Below, in pieces: positions 1 through 7,191 of a stretch of DNA of 40,824 bases. The notes beneath the pieces were generated by a model that saw only the letters and a program-made list of their open reading frames with translations, searched no databases and was not told the origin of the DNA. Every line of letters begins with the position of its first letter. Position 1 is the first letter of the stretch. Both the position numbers and the translations under genes were made by a program. The stretch is from Methanomicrobiales archaeon. GTDB taxonomy: Archaea; Halobacteriota; Methanomicrobia; Methanomicrobiales; Methanospirillaceae. The stretch covers positions 1 through 40,824 of the forward strand of contig JANXYM010000077.1 in assembly GCA_025350045.1 (NCBI GenBank). The letters are read 5' to 3'.

Positions 1-285
1 GAAGAGCGCGCGTCCAAGAAATTCCCCAACATGGAAGTGCTGAACTCCTACTGGGTAGGACAGGACGGGAAGCTCAAATACTACGAAGTGATCATGGTTG
101 ACGGGCACCACCCATCGATCCGTGCCGACAAGAACCTTGCATGGATGGCAAACGCCACCCACCGCGGTCGTGCAGAGCGCGGAAAGACCTCAGCAGGTCG
201 CAAGGGTCGCGGTATGAGAGAGAAGGGTATCGGAACCGAGAAGACCCGCCCGAGCATCCGTTCCCACGCGAACCAGGGCAAATAA
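1..285 (+). CDS. rpl15e: 50S ribosomal protein L15e, C-terminal part (5' truncated by window)
   Basis: The frame is open from base 1 and runs to a TAA at 283-285, giving 94 residues of a protein that is normally about 190 long, so roughly the N-terminal half lies outside the window. The visible part has the L15e pattern [20 protein letters not shown], then a basic, glycine-rich tail ([16 protein letters not shown]) that threads into rRNA of the large subunit. An ATG at 31 is internal and not the true start. It heads the superoperon that continues with the RNase P subunits 31 bp downstream. Identification rests on sequence recognition of the conserved tail. Confidence 0.93.
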   Translation, partial: EERASKKFPNMEVLNSYWVGQDGKLKYYEVIMVDGHHPSIRADKNLAWMANATHRGRAERGKTSAGRKGRGMREKGIGTEKTRPSIRSHANQGK

Positions 286-316
286 TCTTATCCTCTTTTT
301 ACGCAAAGGTATCTTC

Positions 317-961
317 ATGAAGATCACCGATGCCGCTGTATATCCGTTTCCCCTTGGAGATGCATCGGTCCGCAGGCTGGCGCTCGAAGCTGCAGCGCTT
401 GGGTACGATAGCATTGTTGCAGCCGACACTCCCTCCGGCACGTACGGGGGCGTCGAGGTCCGCTCGGGACTGATGATACGGGATGTCCCGGTCAAAGACG
501 TCATCTCGGCAGTGAAACGCTACAAAGATGCCGGAAAGGTGATCTCGGTCCAGGCAGCGAACAACAGCTTCAACCGTGCTGTTATCGGTACCAAGGGGGT
601 GCATATCCTGCGCGGCATCCAGTCCGCGGACAAGACCGCATTCGACCACGTGGCGGCGAAGATGGCAGCCGATAACCGGGTTGCCGTGGATATCGATCTC
701 TCCGCCATCATTGGGGGAAGGAGCGTCTCGCGGCAGCGCGCGATTCACCGGTACATGGATATCATGGTGCTCGAACAGCGCTTTGAGTTCCCGGTCACGC
801 TGTCTACGCATGCCCGTTCTCTTCTCGATATGCGGCATGTGCGGGACATTGCCGGGCTCTGCAGTCTCATTGGCATGGATGTGCCGGATGTGGAACGAGC
901 GCTTGCCGGTGTCGGAATGGTACTGGCTCCTCCAAAGCAGGCCGTGACGGTGATCGCATGA
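317..961 (+). CDS. rnp3: Ribonuclease P protein component 3 (Rpp30)
   Basis: This 214-residue protein is the archaeal homologue of Rpp30, a TIM-barrel-like protein subunit that with Pop5 supports the RNase P RNA in maturing tRNA 5' ends. It begins MKITDAAVYPFP and shows the usual alternation of helices and strands, with VISVQAANNSFNRAV and a late FPVTLSTHARSLLDMR segment. The ATG at 317 has an AAAGGT Shine-Dalgarno at 305-310. Its stop overlaps the next start by 4 bp (ATGA, 958-961), so it is translationally coupled to the Pop5 gene, its functional partner. Length and order (L15e, Rpp30, Pop5, PsmA) match other euryarchaea. Confidence 0.9.
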   Translation: MKITDAAVYPFPLGDASVRRLALEAAALGYDSIVAADTPSGTYGGVEVRSGLMIRDVPVKDVISAVKRYKDAGKVISVQAANNSFNRAVIGTKGVHILRGIQSADKTAFDHVAAKMAADNRVAVDIDLSAIIGGRSVSRQRAIHRYMDIMVLEQRFEFPVTLSTHARSLLDMRHVRDIAGLCSLIGMDVPDVERALAGVGMVLAPPKQAVTVIA

Positions 962-1539
962 GCACCCGCCCGCCCACCCTGCGCGAGAAGCGCCGGTATA
1001 TTCTTGCACGTATCGAACCTGCTGGAACACAGCTCGAGCAGAAAGACCTGTATTACGCGATATCAGATGCGACAACCACGCTCTGGGGCGATGCAACAAC
1101 CGCAATCATTACACCCGCAGTTGTTGCGCTTGAACACGGGCATGTGGTCATCCGGTGCCGGCGGGGAACCGAGCGGGAGCTCGCGATTGCCCTATCAACC
1201 GTGACTGCGTGCCGGGATGTGCGCATCTGCCTGCGTATCATCGCAGCCTCCGGCACTATCGAGAGCCTGCGCTCAAGATTCCGGCCGAAAAAGATCCCAA
1301 AAACAAAAACTCAACCGGGATCTGAACCGGAAACTGAAAAGAATCCAGCCGGGGCCGATGCGGGAATTGAACCTGTGCAGCCGGCATGCACGTTTGCAAA
1401 AAAAACCTTCCAGATTCTGCACTGTAACGGTCAGAAGGTTGATGTGATTGAAAAGGGATTTAAAAATACAAACCGATTGTTCTTAACAAAAGATGATCTG
1501 GAGAATTTGAATGCAACCACAATATCAGACAGGATATGA
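958..1539 (+). CDS. rnp2: Ribonuclease P protein component 2 (Pop5) with a C-terminal extension
   Basis: Residues 1 to about 105 are the Pop5 ferredoxin-like fold ([14 protein letters not shown] near the N-terminus, then [14 protein letters not shown] and a final strand ending before SLRSRF). Pop5 pairs with Rpp30 to activate the catalytic RNA. Typical archaeal Pop5 is about 110-150 residues; this reading frame is 193. The extra part is a charged low-complexity linker ([18 protein letters not shown]) and a segment of about 50 residues ending [11 protein letters not shown], which overlaps the proteasome alpha start by 29 bp and spans that gene's TATA box. An A8 run at 1398-1405 is a possible frameshift site. 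The core call is firm; the extension could be real or due to a shift. Confidence 0.85.
   Translation: MSTRPPTLREKRRYILARIEPAGTQLEQKDLYYAISDATTTLWGDATTAIITPAVVALEHGHVVIRCRRGTERELAIALSTVTACRDVRICLRIIAASGTIESLRSRFRPKKIPKTKTQPGSEPETEKNPAGADAGIEPVQPACTFAKKTFQILHCNGQKVDVIEKGFKNTNRLFLTKDDLENLNATTISDRI
1459..1468 (+). promoter_or_regulatory. TATA box for the proteasome alpha gene, inside the Pop5 frame
   Basis: TTTAAAAATA lies 43 nt before the psmA ATG at 1511, which would place a transcription start near 1490. A GGAG Shine-Dalgarno at 1500-1503 is well spaced for that ATG. It would give psmA its own promoter within the superoperon. Seen by inspection only. Confidence 0.5.
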
Positions 1540-2233
1540 TCGGGCGATCACCGTTTTTTCCCCCGATGGCAGGCTCTACCAGGTGGAGTATGCCCGAGAA
1601 GCTGTAAAGCGGGGAACCACTGCGGTAGGAATCAAGGCAAAGGACGGCGTAGTCCTGATCGTTGACAAGCGGGTGAGCTCCAAGCTCCTTGAGGCGTCTT
1701 CGATTGAGAAAATTTTCAAGATTGATGAACACATCGGTGTTGCATCCTCCGGCCTTGTCGGGGATGCACGGGCACTGGTGGACCGGGCTCGGGTAGAATG
1801 CCAGATCAACCGCGTTTCCTACGATGAGCCAATCGAAGTCGAAGCGCTCTCGAAAAAACTCTGCGACCACATGCAGACTCTCACCCAGTACGGCGGCATC
1901 CGCCCGTATGGCACTGCCCTGCTTATAGCGGGTGTGAGTGATGGCGACTGCCGTCTTTTCGAGACAGATCCCTCCGGCACCCTGCTCGAGTACAAGGCAA
2001 CCGGCATTGGTATCGGCCGTCCGGCCGCCATGAAGGTCTTTGAAGAGGAATATAAGCCTGAAATCGTGGTCAAGGATGCGATCCTCCTCGGCCTCAAGGC
2101 CCTCCACTCGGCAACCGAAGGCAAGTTCGATATGGATACCGTAGAGATCGGTGTCACCGGGCGCGAAATCCCTCTCTTCAAGAAGATGACCCGGGAAGAA
2201 GTTGCCGTGTACGTAGCACAGTTCAAAGAGTGA
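1511..2233 (+). CDS. psmA: Proteasome subunit alpha
   Basis: The 240-residue product forms the outer heptameric rings of the archaeal 20S proteasome and gates substrate entry; the beta subunit is not in this window. The N-terminus [20 protein letters not shown] is the alpha-specific gate and H0 helix, followed by [14 protein letters not shown], the family signature. The central [17 protein letters not shown] and [14 protein letters not shown] segments and the late [10 protein letters not shown] are typical. The ATG at 1511 matches the usual N-terminus exactly and has a GGAG site 7 nt upstream. The gene starts inside the Pop5 frame. Length is normal and no residue looks odd. Confidence 0.97.
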   Translation: MQPQYQTGYDRAITVFSPDGRLYQVEYAREAVKRGTTAVGIKAKDGVVLIVDKRVSSKLLEASSIEKIFKIDEHIGVASSGLVGDARALVDRARVECQINRVSYDEPIEVEALSKKLCDHMQTLTQYGGIRPYGTALLIAGVSDGDCRLFETDPSGTLLEYKATGIGIGRPAAMKVFEEEYKPEIVVKDAILLGLKALHSATEGKFDMDTVEIGVTGREIPLFKKMTREEVAVYVAQFKE

Positions 2234-2249
2234 TCAGATCTGACCTGAT

Positions 2250-2954
2250 ATGATACCGCTCGAAAAGTCCACCGTTGCGCGCCTTGAAAGTTTCGGGGAG
2301 CGCTTCGAGATTCTCGTTGATCCTGACAAGGCTGCGCTCGTGAGGCAGGGGCAGGCCATTGACATTGAGGATGTAGTCGCAGCCCTCAATGTGTTCAGCA
2401 ATACTTCAAAGGCAACCCGCGCTCCTGATGAGGCACTCTTAAAAGTCTTCCAGACCACGGACTTCGAGACGATCGCCCGCCGTATCATAACGAAAGGTGA
2501 GATTCATCTCACTTCCGACCAGCGCAAACACATGATTGAGGATAAGCGTCGCCAGGTGGTTAACTTCATTGCGCGCAATGCCGTTAATCCGCAGACCGGA
2601 CACCCGCACCCGCCACACCGTATTGAGATGGCAATGGAGGAGGCGCGGGTGAACATCGACCCGTTCAAGCATCTCGATGAGCAGGTCAAAGAGACGGTCA
2701 AGCTGCTGCGCCCTATCCTGCCGATCCGGTTCGAGGAACTCCGGCTCGCCATCAGGATCCCGGCGGATTATGCTGCAAAAGCCTATGGGGACATCGCAGC
2801 AGGCTGTACCATGGAGAAGGATGAGTGGCAGAAGGATGGCTCCTGGGTATGCGTAGTACGCATTCCTGCCGGCATACAGGTTGACTTCTATGATCTCATC
2901 AATAAGGTTTCCAAAGGCGAGGGTCAGGTAAAAATCCTCAATCAAGTATATTAG
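2250..2954 (+). CDS. sdo1: Ribosome maturation protein SBDS/Sdo1
   Basis: This 234-residue protein is the archaeal SBDS homologue. In eukaryotes SBDS removes eIF6 (Tif6) from the 60S subunit; in archaea the same late 50S maturation role is inferred. The N-terminal FYSH domain (about 1-90) includes VARLESFGERFEILVDP; a helical middle domain follows (SDQRKHMIEDKRRQVVNFIA, then GHPHPPHRIEMAMEEA); the C-terminal domain is ferredoxin-like. The gene lies 16 bp after psmA. Between SBDS and L37Ae, where many archaea place Rrp4, Rrp41 and Rrp42, there is only 43 bp here. Confidence 0.95.
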   Translation: MIPLEKSTVARLESFGERFEILVDPDKAALVRQGQAIDIEDVVAALNVFSNTSKATRAPDEALLKVFQTTDFETIARRIITKGEIHLTSDQRKHMIEDKRRQVVNFIARNAVNPQTGHPHPPHRIEMAMEEARVNIDPFKHLDEQVKETVKLLRPILPIRFEELRLAIRIPADYAAKAYGDIAAGCTMEKDEWQKDGSWVCVVRIPAGIQVDFYDLINKVSKGEGQVKILNQVY

Positions 2955-2997
2955 TTCAGACGACAAATGAAAGAAGACAGATCGGGGAATATCCATT

Positions 2998-3294
2998 ATG
3001 GCAAGCTCCACACATAAAGCAAAAGGAAAAGTGACAAGAAGTGCCGGGCGTTTTGGATGCCGGTACGGTAGATTTGTACGTAAGCGAGTAGCAGACATTG
3101 AAGCGATTTCAGGGGCCCTTCACACCTGTCCGAAATGTGACATGCTGTCTGTCCAGCGCCGGGGAACCGGTATCTGGGAATGCCGCAAGTGCGGGTTTAA
3201 GTTTGCTGGCGGTACCTATGTGCCGCAGACGCCGGCAATGAAAATTGCCAAGCGTGCAATCGACAGGATTGTTGAAGAACACAGGATCAAATAA
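2998..3294 (+). CDS. rpl37ae: 50S ribosomal protein L37Ae
   Basis: The 98-residue product has the L37Ae layout: basic N-terminal tail ([20 protein letters not shown]), [10 protein letters not shown], then a four-cysteine zinc finger, CPKC at about 43-46 and CRKC at about 61-64, and the ending [12 protein letters not shown]. It binds the large-subunit rRNA. It sits 11 bp before the RpoP gene, an arrangement conserved in euryarchaea. The ATG at 2998 matches the family N-terminus. Confidence 0.95.
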   Translation: MASSTHKAKGKVTRSAGRFGCRYGRFVRKRVADIEAISGALHTCPKCDMLSVQRRGTGIWECRKCGFKFAGGTYVPQTPAMKIAKRAIDRIVEEHRIK

Positions 3295-3305
3295 CCGGAT
3301 CGATT

Positions 3306-3440
3306 ATGGCAAGTTCCTACAAATGTGCACGGTGCAAGCAGAAAGTTGAGATCGACGTCAACGTGCGGTGCCCATACTGTGGACACCGTATTCTTTTCAA
3401 AGAACGTGGCGCGGCTATCAAAGAGATGAAAGCCCGGTAA
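3306..3440 (+). CDS. rpoP: DNA-directed RNA polymerase subunit P (Rpo12)
   Basis: This is a 44-residue gene. It begins [17 protein letters not shown] and carries the zinc ribbon CARC (7-10) and CPYC (22-25), then [10 protein letters not shown], the signature of archaeal Rpo12, the counterpart of eukaryotic Rpb12 that stabilises the Rpo3/Rpo10 platform of RNA polymerase. It follows the L37Ae gene by 11 bp, its usual neighbour. The stop is TAA at 3438-3440. All four zinc ligands are present and length is normal for the family. Confidence 0.95.
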   Translation: MASSYKCARCKQKVEIDVNVRCPYCGHRILFKERGAAIKEMKAR

Positions 3441-3518
3441 CCACTCCCTTTCAGGCGTTCTGCCTGAACCCACATACTTTTATCTTCTTTTTCATCGTAC
3501 TGTCCAGAGGGATTCCTT

Positions 3519-3764
3519 GTGCCGCACCATGAAGCGATCTTCCGGTTTTCAACAGAACATGCGGAATGCATCTATACGGCACTTGCTCCGGAACTCACTG
3601 ACGAAGTGAACCCGCGTTCAAGGACCTGCTGCCTGCTGGAAGGCGATACTGTGCTCGTACTTACGATTGAAGCTGAAGATCTTCCGGCTCTCCGGGCAGC
3701 CCTCAATATGGCACTGCGCCTTGTCAATGTGGCTGATGAGATGCAGCAGATCACCTTGAAATAA
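3519..3764 (+). CDS. pcc1: KEOPS complex subunit Pcc1
   Basis: The 81-residue protein is Pcc1, the small dimerising subunit of the KEOPS complex that makes threonylcarbamoyl-adenosine at position 37 of ANN-decoding tRNAs. Features are FRFSTEHAECIYTALAPE, a RSRTCCLLEGDTVLVLTI strand pair that typically includes R-S, then ALRAALNMALRLVNVADEM, a pattern typical of Pcc1. The start is GTG at 3519; an internal ATG at 3529 is out of frame. It lies 78 bp after RpoP in the conserved order RpoP, Pcc1, prefoldin beta. Confidence 0.85.
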   Translation: MPHHEAIFRFSTEHAECIYTALAPELTDEVNPRSRTCCLLEGDTVLVLTIEAEDLPALRAALNMALRLVNVADEMQQITLK

Positions 3765-3929
3765 TCCTGCCGGCACCTGCTATGCTGGCGATAGATCTTC
3801 CCTTTTGCGTTTTAATGCCACTCTTTATTTCTTCCGGTGATCAACACTACCGTTAGCAGGAAATTTCGCTTTTGCCCTGCGCAATCCTATAATACCTTTA
3901 ACGGGCAGAAATGTAGAAGGAGAACGATC

Positions 3930-4292
3930 ATGAACAATATATCACCCAAAGTACAGAACCAGCTGGGCATGCTCCAGCAGATCCAGCAACAGCTCCAGAA
4001 CATCCTCCAGCAAAAGGCCCAGTACGAAATGGCCGTCCGTGAGGCAAAGCGTGCCCAGGAAGAGATAAGCGACTCTGCTGACGATGCAGTCATGTACATG
4101 AGTGTGGGCACGGTCATGATGCAGAAGAAGAAATCTGATGTGAATGCAAAGCTCACTGAAAAAACAGAATCCCTCGAACTTCGCATCAAATCCTTGGAGA
4201 AACAGGAAAAGATGCTGCAGGGTAAGTTCGAGCAGTTGCAGGCACAGATCAAGGAAGCCCTCGAAGGCAAGGGTGCTCCGGCCGCTGCATAA
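3930..4292 (+). CDS. pfdB: Prefoldin subunit beta
   Basis: The 120-residue product has two long coiled-coil arms (NQLGMLQQIQQQLQNILQQK and a second arm LRIKSLEKQEKMLQGKF) joined by a beta hairpin (DDAVMYMSVGTVMMQKK). Four beta subunits join two alpha subunits to make the prefoldin chaperone that passes unfolded proteins to the thermosome. The reading frame is open further upstream to 3837, but the ATG at 3930 has a strong Shine-Dalgarno (AGAAGGAGAA, 3915-3924) and matches the family N-terminus. A TATA-like CTATAATACC lies near 3887-3896. It ends the superoperon. Confidence 0.95.
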   Translation: MNNISPKVQNQLGMLQQIQQQLQNILQQKAQYEMAVREAKRAQEEISDSADDAVMYMSVGTVMMQKKKSDVNAKLTEKTESLELRIKSLEKQEKMLQGKFEQLQAQIKEALEGKGAPAAA

Positions 4293-4373
4293 TTACCTTC
4301 TTTAGTATTTTCCTTTTTGGCCGGATATGCGGGTTCCGGCAGGTTTTTTGTATCAGGACACGAAACAGCATGT

Positions 4374-4952
4374 ATGGATATGGTTCCTGCAGCCCGGCGG
4401 TTCTTCTCGATAAAATCCGCTGCGGACCATGCTTCCCGTGCACACAAAGGGCAGTGTCGTAAGGACCAGAGGACTCCTTACATAGTTCATCCGGCCCGGG
4501 TTGCCGGATACGTGAGTATGTTTGGCGGCTCGCACGTGGCGATCATATCAGCCTGGCTGCATGACGTCTATGAGGACTGTACTCCCGAATGGATCTCACT
4601 GACAGATTCTTTTATTGCAGCCCTTCCCCTGCCGGAGGATGAACAGCAGGATATTGCGACGATTGTCGATGCATTAACAAAAAAGAATACGATCCCTTTA
4701 AAATCGGCCCGGCTTTCCGACAGCATCACCCGGATTCTTGATGCCCCCCCCGAAGCTACGCTGGTCAAGATCTGTGATCGGATCGATAATTTTCTGGATA
4801 CTGCCTGTCGTGACGGCCAGGTAAGGAAACGCTACCTTGTTTCCACTGATGAGATCATCGACCGGCTCTCTGTGCGTGCGGACTTCAGCGGGTACGAAAA
4901 GGCAATGAATACCCTCAGAGAGATCCGGTACGCTTCTCCGAAAAATGAGTAA
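4374..4952 (+). CDS. RelA/SpoT-type HD hydrolase (small alarmone hydrolase / MESH1-like)
   Basis: From the ATG at 4374 the product is 192 residues, a free-standing HD domain. It shows the RelA/SpoT hydrolase order: a first His in ADHASRAHKGQ, the YIVHPARVA motif, the metal-binding LHDVYED, and KICDRIDN, the counterpart of the KLADRLHN motif. There is no synthetase or TGS domain. Relatives (MESH1 and bacterial SAH) remove the 3'-pyrophosphate from ppGpp or related nucleotides, some also acting on NADPH; the substrate here is unknown. The reading frame stays open to 4317, giving 19 unlikely extra residues. It lies 81 bp after prefoldin beta, and ends 4 bp before the convergent LeuA-family gene. 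Confidence 0.8.
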   Translation: MDMVPAARRFFSIKSAADHASRAHKGQCRKDQRTPYIVHPARVAGYVSMFGGSHVAIISAWLHDVYEDCTPEWISLTDSFIAALPLPEDEQQDIATIVDALTKKNTIPLKSARLSDSITRILDAPPEATLVKICDRIDNFLDTACRDGQVRKRYLVSTDEIIDRLSVRADFSGYEKAMNTLREIRYASPKNE

Positions 4953-4956
4953 AAGA

Positions 4957-6474
4957 TTATTTCCGGCTGGTCAGGTTGATCGCATTGACCAGCGCCTCTA
5001 CTGAGGAGAGCACGATATCGTCGCCGCTCCCGCTGGCATCGAAAATCTTCCCGTGCTCGTCTTCCACAGCGATCGTGACATGGCACATCGAGTCAGACCC
5101 CCCGGCAATCGCTTCGATGTTGAACTCCTTTAACTGGATCCGGGCCGGCACGATGCCGAAGATTGCTTTCAGGGCAGCATCCACCGGGCCATTTCCCACG
5201 GCAGAAAATATGTGCTCTTTGCCGTTTACCATCGCCTTTACGCTCGCGGTAGGGATCATGTGATTGCCGGTCATGATCGCGATATCCATTAACCTGAGCA
5301 TCTTGTGATCGAGTTCGATCTCCATAACGGTCTGGGCGATCTCGTAGAGATCCGCATCGGTCACCCTCTTGCCTTTGTTGGCGATTGCCTTGACTTTCTC
5401 GACAATTGCATCCAGCTGGAGGTCGCTGGGACTGAGATGGACTTCGGCGAGCATCTGGTGCACCGCGTGCCTGCCGACATGTTTTCCGAGCGTCAGCCTG
5501 CGCCGGTGCCCGACCATCTCCGGTGTCATTATGCCGGGCTCGAAAGTCGCAGCGTTTTTCATGACTCCGTGTGAATGTATGCCGCTCTCGTGGGAGAAGA
5601 CATTTTCTCCGACAACCGGCTGGGTTGGCGGTATGGCGATGCCACTGAACCGGGATACGAGGCGCGAGGTTTCCACGAGCCGTTCCTTTTTGATACCGGT
5701 ATTGATCAAGTAGATCGCCTCCATGATCATCGTAGTCTGGGCAAGATCAGCATTGCCCGCCCGCTCCCCAAGCCCGTTTACGGTGACCTGTACCTGTGAA
5801 GCACCCGCTTCCACTGCGGCGATGGTATTTGCCACAGCAAGGCCGAAATCGTTGTGGCAGTGGACATCAATCGGGCAATCCACATCCCGGTGTATCCGGG
5901 TAATGAGTGTCTTCATGCCTGAAGGTGAGATGATGCCTACCGTGTCCGGGACATTGATGATGGTCGCACCTGCGTCAGCAGCGGTCCGGAAGACTTCGAT
6001 AAGATAGTCCCAGTCAGTCCGCGTAGCATCCATGGCCGAGAACATGCATTTGTCGGTGTGATCCCGGATATAGCCGATGATCTCGGCCGTAATGGTAAGC
6101 ACTTCTTCCCGGCTCTTGTTGATCGTATTCTCCCGCTGGATATCTGAAGTCGGGATGAATACGTGCACCATGTCGACATCGCAGTCAAGACAGGCATCAA
6201 CGTCTGCTTTGACTGATCGTGCGAGTCCGCAGATGGTAGACTGGAGATCCAGTTTTTTGATAGCGGCTACCGTCTCTTTCTCGGCCTTTGACGATGCAGG
6301 AAATCCTGCTTCAATCGCGTGAACCCCGATGTCAGAGAGCTGACGTGCGATCTGGAGTTTTTGTTCAAAAGTGAACGCAATTCCCGGGGTCTGTTCTCCA
6401 TCCCGGAGCGTAGTGTCGAAAATGGTCACGTCTTTCTTTGCCGAGCTAGCGGAGAAGATGACGATCCCCCGCAA
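4957..6474 (-). CDS. leuA: 2-isopropylmalate synthase / (R)-citramalate synthase family
   Basis: The 505-residue protein condenses acetyl-CoA with a 2-oxoacid. The TIM barrel opens with IFDTTLRDGEQTPGIAF (catalytic Arg and metal Asp), then HCHNDFGLAVANT (two metal His) and NGLGERAGNADL. The C-terminal regulatory (LeuA dimer) domain covers about 375-505. Methanogens carry LeuA, CimA and AksA paralogues that differ in substrate; length and the full regulatory domain fit LeuA or CimA rather than AksA. The start is TTG at 6474, preceded by AAGGA; an in-frame TGA lies 18 nt upstream, and a GTG inside KKDVTIF is too far in. A TATA box on this strand lies at 6515-6523. Confidence 0.85.
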   Translation of the reverse strand: MRGIVIFSASSAKKDVTIFDTTLRDGEQTPGIAFTFEQKLQIARQLSDIGVHAIEAGFPASSKAEKETVAAIKKLDLQSTICGLARSVKADVDACLDCDVDMVHVFIPTSDIQRENTINKSREEVLTITAEIIGYIRDHTDKCMFSAMDATRTDWDYLIEVFRTAADAGATIINVPDTVGIISPSGMKTLITRIHRDVDCPIDVHCHNDFGLAVANTIAAVEAGASQVQVTVNGLGERAGNADLAQTTMIMEAIYLINTGIKKERLVETSRLVSRFSGIAIPPTQPVVGENVFSHESGIHSHGVMKNAATFEPGIMTPEMVGHRRRLTLGKHVGRHAVHQMLAEVHLSPSDLQLDAIVEKVKAIANKGKRVTDADLYEIAQTVMEIELDHKMLRLMDIAIMTGNHMIPTASVKAMVNGKEHIFSAVGNGPVDAALKAIFGIVPARIQLKEFNIEAIAGGSDSMCHVTIAVEDEHGKIFDASGSGDDIVLSSVEALVNAINLTSRK

Positions 6475-6514
6475 AATCCTTGCGAGCAGTCATAATCTTT
6501 TATGGGGGCGCGAA

Positions 6515-6523
6515 TTATTTAAA
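6515..6523 (-). promoter_or_regulatory. TATA box for the LeuA-family gene
   Basis: Read on the minus strand this is TTTAAATAA, centred about 45 nt before the TTG start at 6474, giving a predicted transcript start about 15-20 nt before it. The spacing supports the TTG as the true start. Inspection only. Confidence 0.5.
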
Positions 6524-6587
6524 GAAACCCTCAAACCGGGATTTTTCCCGGGCATTTTCGCCGTAAATTTGGGGAGATTAGCGATAT

Positions 6588-6596
6588 GTTTAATAC
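6588..6596 (+). promoter_or_regulatory. TATA box for the tRNA-Tyr/tRNA-Asp pair
   Basis: GTTTAATAC ends about 30 nt before the mature 5' end of tRNA-Tyr at 6627, the expected spacing for an archaeal tRNA promoter. The tRNA-Asp gene 16 bp downstream of tRNA-Tyr has no clear box of its own and is probably cotranscribed. Confidence 0.5.
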
Positions 6597-6626
6597 TAGA
6601 CTCTCCCAACATTAGTAGCGCAGTGC

Positions 6627-6734
6627 CCCGCCTTAACTCAGCTCGGTAGAGTGCGCGGCTGTAGATTGGTTTACCGTAATTTAGGTAACTGTGCGGCTAC
6701 CGCGATGTCCCCGGTTCGAATCTGGGAGGCGGGA
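6627..6734 (+). tRNA. tRNA-Tyr(GTA) with a 34-nt intron
   Basis: Acceptor CCCGCCT pairs with AGGCGGG; D stem ACTC/GAGT; anticodon stem CGCGG/CCGCG; T arm CCCGG-TTCGAAT-CTGGG; discriminator A at 6734. The C1-G72 pair is typical of archaeal tRNA-Tyr. The anticodon GTA is at 6661-6663. The intron is 6665-6698, at the canonical 37/38 position. A bulge-helix-bulge can be drawn: C32-U35 pairs with GCGG at 6693-6696 (two of the four pairs are G-U), leaving 3-nt bulges AGA and CUA, each cut between its second and third base. The intron has its own stem, TTACC with GGTAA. No CCA is encoded. Confidence 0.95.
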
Positions 6735-6750
6735 TTTACTGTCAGAAAGT

Positions 6751-6823
6751 GCCCAGGTAGTGTAGTGGCCTATCATGATTGCCTGTCACGCAATCGACTC
6801 GGATTCGAATTCCGACCTGGGCG
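6751..6823 (+). tRNA. tRNA-Asp(GTC)
   Basis: This 73-nt gene has acceptor GCCCAGG/CCTGGGC, a D arm containing GTGTAGTGGCC typical of archaeal tRNA-Asp, anticodon stem ATTGC/GCAAT with loop CTGTCAC (anticodon GTC), and T arm with GATTCGAAT. Discriminator G at 6823. There is no intron and no encoded CCA. It lies 16 bp after tRNA-Tyr. Confidence 0.95.
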
Positions 6824-7191
6824 TGCTACGTTTTCTCTTATTTTGCTGTTTTTCTTTGAATCGCTCCTGCTTTTTAGTAGCGCCATCATTCTTGGTTTCT
6901 GACTGAGGATTAGCCAGAGGGGTATCATTCTCTGCAAGACAAAAACAGGTGGGAGGGGGGAGATACCGTCCGCACCTCCATATGGGGCAGAGGGGGTATG
7001 CCCCCACCCGGAAAAATTGTTGGTGGGGGTAGGGGTACCCCCTTTACCAATCCGTAAGCAGAATGACTGGATACATGCACCCTGTTTTTAAAAATTCACA
7101 AGAGTTGATGACCGATAATCTCCTGGTCAGAATTATCCTGGCCAATGCATTACGGGAATGCATCCGGCAAAAAAGAGATGACTAACATACT
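6824..7191. other. Gene-poor spacer with G-rich hairpins
   Basis: No convincing gene. Bases 6949-7050 hold several G runs and two strong self-complementary elements: GGGGGTATGCCCCC near 6983-6996 and GGGGGTA-GGGG-TACCCCC near 7025-7042. A 40-codon frame (7063-7185) with two Met codons early in it (MTGYMHPVFK, ending IRQKRDD) has no clear ribosome site; it is too weak to call a gene. Confidence 0.5.

Noticed and set aside
299-1105. 268-codon minus-strand frame opposite the RNase P genes
   Set aside because: It is antisense to two clear genes and shows Arg/His-rich shadow composition without a family match.
7063-7185. 40-codon frame after the tRNA genes
   Set aside because: It has no ribosome site and the TATA-like sequence lies inside it; not enough to call a gene.
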